A DNA stretch of 64,000 bases, taken from assembly GCF_025398175.1 (NCBI RefSeq), contig NZ_CP099735.1, positions 1,550,001 to 1,614,000 on the forward strand. Reading direction: 5' to 3'. Positions 60,614-64,000 of this stretch are shown piece after piece. Each line of letters begins with the position of its first letter. Position 1 is the first letter of the stretch. The notes below the pieces were generated by a model that saw nothing but the letters and a program-made list of their open reading frames with translations, made no database searches and was not told the origin of the DNA. The stretch comes from Photobacterium sp. TY1-4. Its GTDB lineage: Bacteria; Pseudomonadota; Gammaproteobacteria; Enterobacterales; Vibrionaceae. The position numbers were made by a program, and so were the translations under genes.

Positions 60614-61498
60614 TCAAACATTCTCTCGGGCAAGCCGGGCCTGGAGGAAATCGACAAAGGCCCGTGATGCGCTGGACAGGTAGTGGCTGGACTTCCAGCC
60701 GAGACCGAGATGGAGCGGGATCGGCGGGTCAAACGGCACGGTGACGAGATCCGGCTCCTCGCGCAGGATCATCGGCAGGCAGGTACAGATGCCTATTTCT
60801 TTGCGAACCAGGGATTTGAGCAACTCGATCAGGTTGGTTTCAAAGCGGATATCCGGGGTGATTTTGTGTTGCTGGCAGTAGCGGCTGACCGATTCCCGCA
60901 GGAAATATCCTTCCCGGAACAGCACCAGCGGTTGCTGGCAAAATTGCTCGAGGGTGATTGCCGGTTGGTTGGCAAACGGGTGATCATGGGGGACACAGGC
61001 GACGATCTGCTCTTTGAGCAGGGTGGTGTGGCGCAGCTGCTCGTGGGGGCGATCACAGCGGATTAATGCCAAATCCAGCTGGCCGGCCAGCAGCATTTTT
61101 TCCAGCGTGGCGGTTCCTGCCTCATGAATGTTGATCTGAATCCCGGGGTAGGTTTGTTTGAACAGCGCCAGAGTGTCGGGGAGGAAATAGGAGCCGAGCA
61201 TGGCCGAGACCCCGAAGTTGATCACCCCGCGGGAGAGTCCTTTGAGCTCCTGCAGCTCTTTCTGGGCCTGCTCGACATCTTCCAGAATTTGCCGGGCGTG
61301 GCGTAGCAGCACCTGGCCGTCGGCGGTCAGGCTCATCTGCCGCTCAGTACGATTGATCAGTTTGAGTGCCAACTGTTGTTCCAGTTTCTGAATACTGATA
61401 CTCAGGGCCGACTGGGCGATCCCCAATTGGTCGGCGGCCTTGGTGAAGTTGCCGGTTGCTGCCAATACCGTGAAATAGCGCAGGCGTTTGAGATCCAT
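60614..61498 (-). CDS. LysR-family transcriptional regulator
   Basis: This 294-residue regulator starts at ATG 61498 (GGAG six bases upstream); a GTG eight codons earlier is possible. The helix-turn-helix is MDLKRLRYFTVLAATGNFTKAADQLGIAQSALSISIQKLEQQL. The sensor domain has GVINFGVSAMLGSYFLPDTL and PIPLHLGLGWK. It is divergent from the glutarate hydroxylase gene, with an inverted repeat between them, and is likely its regulator. E. coli uses an FCD-type repressor (CsiR/GlaR) instead. Confidence 0.9.
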   Translation of the reverse strand: MDLKRLRYFTVLAATGNFTKAADQLGIAQSALSISIQKLEQQLALKLINRTERQMSLTADGQVLLRHARQILEDVEQAQKELQELKGLSRGVINFGVSAMLGSYFLPDTLALFKQTYPGIQINIHEAGTATLEKMLLAGQLDLALIRCDRPHEQLRHTTLLKEQIVACVPHDHPFANQPAITLEQFCQQPLVLFREGYFLRESVSRYCQQHKITPDIRFETNLIELLKSLVRKEIGICTCLPMILREEPDLVTVPFDPPIPLHLGLGWKSSHYLSSASRAFVDFLQARLARENV

Positions 61499-61536
61499 CC
61501 GAGTCTCCGGTTTGTTCGACACTTACTATCTATAAA

Positions 61537-61564
61537 ATATATGGAAAGTATATTTACCATATAT
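61537..61564. promoter_or_regulatory. Candidate LysR binding site
   Basis: The perfect inverted repeat ATATATGG-N12-CCATATAT lies between the LysR and glutarate-hydroxylase genes, 39 bases upstream of the LysR start. LysR-type sites often have this T-N11-A-like symmetry. Confidence 0.5.
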
Positions 61565-61716
61565 TGTTAATATCTCCAGCGTGTCGTTATGATTTTGTTA
61601 ACTCGACGGCGTGCGACACAAAACAAGAACAACACGGATGCCGGCGGGACATTTAATAACATCAAAGTCAACTTCATTAGGCCGGAGTGCCTGAACGAAA
61701 CATAAGGAAGCAAGCC

Positions 61717-62676
61717 ATGAATATTGCCCCAGCGCTGAACGATAACCTGACGCGTTATACCGGTTTTTGTGTTTCCCCATTCGCAGCCAACCCACGCCTG
61801 CAGGTCGTGACGCTGGATAACGACACCTTGGCCCGGTTTGCCGATTTAACCGCCAACTGGAGCCTGCAGTCGATCGAATACAAGCCGTTTTTGCGCTTTG
61901 CCACTGCGGATGCGCTGGATAAAGCCTGTAACTATGAGTTGGGTAAGCTGCTGGTTGGGATCATGGAAAACCGTGACACCGGGGCATTTCTGCTCCAGGC
62001 CGATGAACAGGCCCAGGCCGGGTTTGAAGACAGTGACGCGCAGCGCGAATTCTTCGTCAAGCTTTCCACTGCGGCTTCTCACCTGATTGGTTTGCCGAAC
62101 TTTGATGCCATGTACGGCAAGTACTATGCCCGCTTTACGGTGCGCAATGAAGACAGCAGTGACAGCTACCTGCGCCAGGCCCATCGCCGGATGGAGCTGC
62201 ACAATGACGGCACCTACGTCAATGAGCGAACCGATTTTGTCCTGATGATGAAGATGGATGAGCAGAACATGGAGATGGGCGATTCCCTGCTGCTGCATGT
62301 GGATGACTGGCAGGATCTGGAGCGTTTTTATCATCACCCGATGGCCAAGCAGAATATTGTCTGGAGCGCGCCGCCGAGCAAAAATGTCGGTTACGCCATT
62401 GAGCACCCGGTGTTCTTTGAAGAAGACAAAAACGGCAAGCCGCATATGCTGTTTATCGACCAGTTCGCGCAGCCGCAAAACATGCAGCAGGGGCTGTACC
62501 TGCACCAGATGGGTGAGTCGTTGGAAAGTGACACCAACTGCTTCAATGTCCGGGTCAAAACCGGTGCCATGCTGGTGGTACAGAACCACTGCTGGCTCCA
62601 TGGCCGAGACAAGTTTGTCGCCCATCCGGGGCTGAAGCGTGAACTGCTGCGTCAGCGCGGTCACTTCACGCGCTAA
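61717..62676 (+). CDS. glaH: Glutarate 2-hydroxylase (CsiD/GlaH, Fe(II)/2-oxoglutarate dioxygenase)
   Basis: This 319-residue enzyme hydroxylates glutarate to L-2-hydroxyglutarate, using 2-oxoglutarate and O2 with iron. Metal ligands are His and Asp in MELHNDGTYVNERTDF (about 158-173) and the distal His in QNHCWLHGRDKF (about 290-301). The Arg for 2-oxoglutarate is in HGRD or GLKRELLRQRG. ATG at 61717 with AAGGAAG upstream. It begins the glutarate operon and is followed by lhgO. Length and motifs match CsiD closely. Confidence 0.95.
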   Translation: MNIAPALNDNLTRYTGFCVSPFAANPRLQVVTLDNDTLARFADLTANWSLQSIEYKPFLRFATADALDKACNYELGKLLVGIMENRDTGAFLLQADEQAQAGFEDSDAQREFFVKLSTAASHLIGLPNFDAMYGKYYARFTVRNEDSSDSYLRQAHRRMELHNDGTYVNERTDFVLMMKMDEQNMEMGDSLLLHVDDWQDLERFYHHPMAKQNIVWSAPPSKNVGYAIEHPVFFEEDKNGKPHMLFIDQFAQPQNMQQGLYLHQMGESLESDTNCFNVRVKTGAMLVVQNHCWLHGRDKFVAHPGLKRELLRQRGHFTR

Positions 62677-62702
62677 GTCAGTTATATCGACATGATTGAA
62701 CC

Positions 62703-62740
62703 ATGCGCTCGCCGCAGTGATTGCGGCGGGCGCATTTTTG
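62703..62740 (+). terminator. Stem-loop with T run between glaH and lhgO
   Basis: ATGCGCTCGCCGCA faces TGCGGCGGGCGCAT (loop GTGAT), followed by TTTTTG. A strong intrinsic terminator inside the expected operon, which should reduce lhgO expression relative to glaH. Confidence 0.8.
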
Positions 62741-62750
62741 CCTGTGATCA

Positions 62751-62767
62751 GATCGCAAAGTGCGATC
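62751..62767. promoter_or_regulatory. Palindrome upstream of lhgO
   Basis: GATCGCA-AAG-TGCGATC lies in the context GTGATCA...GATCAC, 33 bases before the lhgO start. It could be a regulator site or RNA hairpin. Confidence 0.4.
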
Positions 62768-62800
62768 ACGTGCGGTGACAGGCCAAGGGAGTGAAACACA

Positions 62801-64000
62801 GTGGATCAGATTTACGATTACCTCATTATCGGCGGCGGCATTGTCGGGGTGTCAACCGCCTGGCAGTTGCAGCAGCGCTATCCGGATAAAACTATTGCTT
62901 TGATTGAAAAAGAAGCCGGGTTATCCCGTCATCAGACCGGCCATAACAGCGGCGTGATCCATGCCGGGGTTTACTATGCACCGGGCAGTCTGAAGGCTGA
63001 ATTTTGTAAGGCCGGGGTGGCTGCCACCACTGAGTTTTGCCGGCAGCACAACATTCCGGTGGAAAACTGCGGCAAGTTGCTGGTGGCGACCAACCCGCTC
63101 GAGCTGGAGCGGATGCAGGCGCTGTATCAGCGCTGCGCTGACAACGGGCTCGATGTTGAGTTGCTGGATCAGGCGGCTTTGCAGCAAAAAGAGCCGAACA
63201 TTGAAGGGCTGGGGGCAATTTTCGTCAGTACCACCAGTATCGTCAACTATCGCCAGGTGACGGAAAAAATGGCCCAAGAGTTTACTGCGCTGGGCGGACA
63301 GGTTTTGTTGGAAACCGCGGTGACCGGGCTGGTTGAAACGGATGCCGAGGTGACGGTTCAAGCCAGCCGCCGCGGGGAGCCGGTGGCACTGGCGGGCCGC
63401 TTTCTGGTGGTCTGCTCCGGTCTGATGGCGGATCGGATGACCCGGATGCTGGGAATTGAGACCGGCTTTCAGATCATTCCCTACCGCGGCGAATATTATC
63501 AGCTGCCGGAAAAATATAACGCGATCGTCAATCATTTGATTTATCCGATCCCGGATCCGGATCTGCCGTTTCTCGGGGTGCACCTGACTCGGATGATTGA
63601 CGGCTCGGTGACGGTCGGGCCGAATGCGGTGCAGGGTTGGAAGCGGGAAGGCTACGGTAAAATTAACCTCAGCCTGCGCGATATGCTCGATATGTTCACC
63701 TTTAGTGGGTTCTGGAAGGTGACGCGCAAACACCTCAAAACCGGGTTGGTTGAAACCAAGAACTCCTGGTGGAAACCCGGTTATCTTAAGTTGGTGAACA
63801 AGTATTGTCCGAAGATTCAGCTCACGGATCTCAAACCGTATCCCGCCGGGATCCGTGCCCAGGCGGTGCTCAAAGATGGCACCTTGGTGCATGATTTTCT
63901 GTTTGCCGAAAGTCCGCGTAGTTTGCATGTCTGTAACGCACCGTCGCCGGCTGCCACTTCAGCGATCCCGATCGGCAATTATATCTGCGACAAAGTGGCG
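62801..64000 (+). CDS. lhgO: L-2-hydroxyglutarate oxidase (LhgO), 3' end beyond the window
   Basis: This FAD-dependent membrane-associated dehydrogenase oxidises L-2-hydroxyglutarate to 2-oxoglutarate and passes electrons to the quinone pool. The frame is open for 400 codons to the window end; family length is about 420, so only the tail is missing. The FAD site is YLIIGGGIVGVSTAWQLQQRYP (about 6-27). LSRHQTGHNSGVIHAGVYYAPGSLKA follows, typical of LhgO. The start is GTG 62801 (AAGGGAG upstream). Together with GlaH it completes the glutarate to 2-oxoglutarate route. Confidence 0.93.
   Translation, partial: MDQIYDYLIIGGGIVGVSTAWQLQQRYPDKTIALIEKEAGLSRHQTGHNSGVIHAGVYYAPGSLKAEFCKAGVAATTEFCRQHNIPVENCGKLLVATNPLELERMQALYQRCADNGLDVELLDQAALQQKEPNIEGLGAIFVSTTSIVNYRQVTEKMAQEFTALGGQVLLETAVTGLVETDAEVTVQASRRGEPVALAGRFLVVCSGLMADRMTRMLGIETGFQIIPYRGEYYQLPEKYNAIVNHLIYPIPDPDLPFLGVHLTRMIDGSVTVGPNAVQGWKREGYGKINLSLRDMLDMFTFSGFWKVTRKHLKTGLVETKNSWWKPGYLKLVNKYCPKIQLTDLKPYPAGIRAQAVLKDGTLVHDFLFAESPRSLHVCNAPSPAATSAIPIGNYICDKVA

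Noticed and set aside
62921..63928. Long minus-strand frame of 335 codons at the window end
   Set aside because: It is the antisense shadow of lhgO, whose FAD motifs and frame are clear.

Overview
The window reads as a chromosomal stretch of a gammaproteobacterium of the Vibrionaceae (Vibrio, Photobacterium, Grimontia or a relative). The basis is gene content: a thermostable-hemolysin locus, aryl-polyene-type pieces, a glutarate hydroxylase locus, and a repeat with TAATACCAATC/GATTGGTAT ends that I recall as common in Vibrionaceae. No rRNA or tRNA gene was seen, so genus is not fixed. Most genes look native, but about 25.5-31.6 kb is AT-rich, repeat-laden and clearly accessory.

Layout. 0-7 kb: end of a chemoreceptor, a MIO-type ammonia-lyase, an ArsR/MFS efflux pair, and an acyl carrier protein with a chain-length-factor-like protein of aryl polyene type. 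7-11 kb: YbiB-like protein, a dienelactone-hydrolase-like lipoprotein, a Gfo/Idh/MocA oxidoreductase, YbjQ and an unknown secreted protein. 11-18.3 kb: a divergent locus with a four-gene ABC importer on one side and, on the other, a metallo-beta-lactamase-fold hydrolase, LacI regulator, inositol-phosphatase-family protein and SemiSWEET. It looks like uptake and stepwise dephosphorylation of a phosphoester. 18.4-21.5 kb: epoxide-hydrolase-like enzyme, WYL regulator, GNAT and a nucleotidyltransferase-like protein. 21.8-24.9 kb: a BCCT betaine transporter overlapping an ammonia-lyase homologue that lacks the MIO triad, which best fits uptake and cleavage of ergothioneine or another histidine betaine.

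25.5-31.6 kb: small genes between decayed IS110/IS1111-family copies. The ends of at least two units are exact reverse complements of GTTRRRY/RYYYAAC type, the signature of integron gene cassettes. 31.9-39.2 kb: alkylation repair (Ada-AlkA fusion plus Ogt), serine-type transporter, M3 peptidase, flavin reductase and DoxX. 39.5-45.5 kb: a proton antiporter with two cyclic-nucleotide-binding domains, divergent from a membrane adenylyl cyclase and an orphan binding lipoprotein, a plausible ligand-cAMP-ion-transport circuit. 46-49.3 kb: a thermostable-hemolysin operon that is decaying, with a deleted ligase, an amber codon in the SDR and a broken response regulator. 49.5-58.6 kb: small regulators and enzymes, including six GNAT acetyltransferases. 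59-64 kb: a class III aminotransferase, LysR regulator, glutarate 2-hydroxylase and L-2-hydroxyglutarate oxidase, the latter running off the window.

Three otherwise intact genes each carry one in-frame TAG (25712, 28021 and 47811-47813), at positions where Gln would fit.
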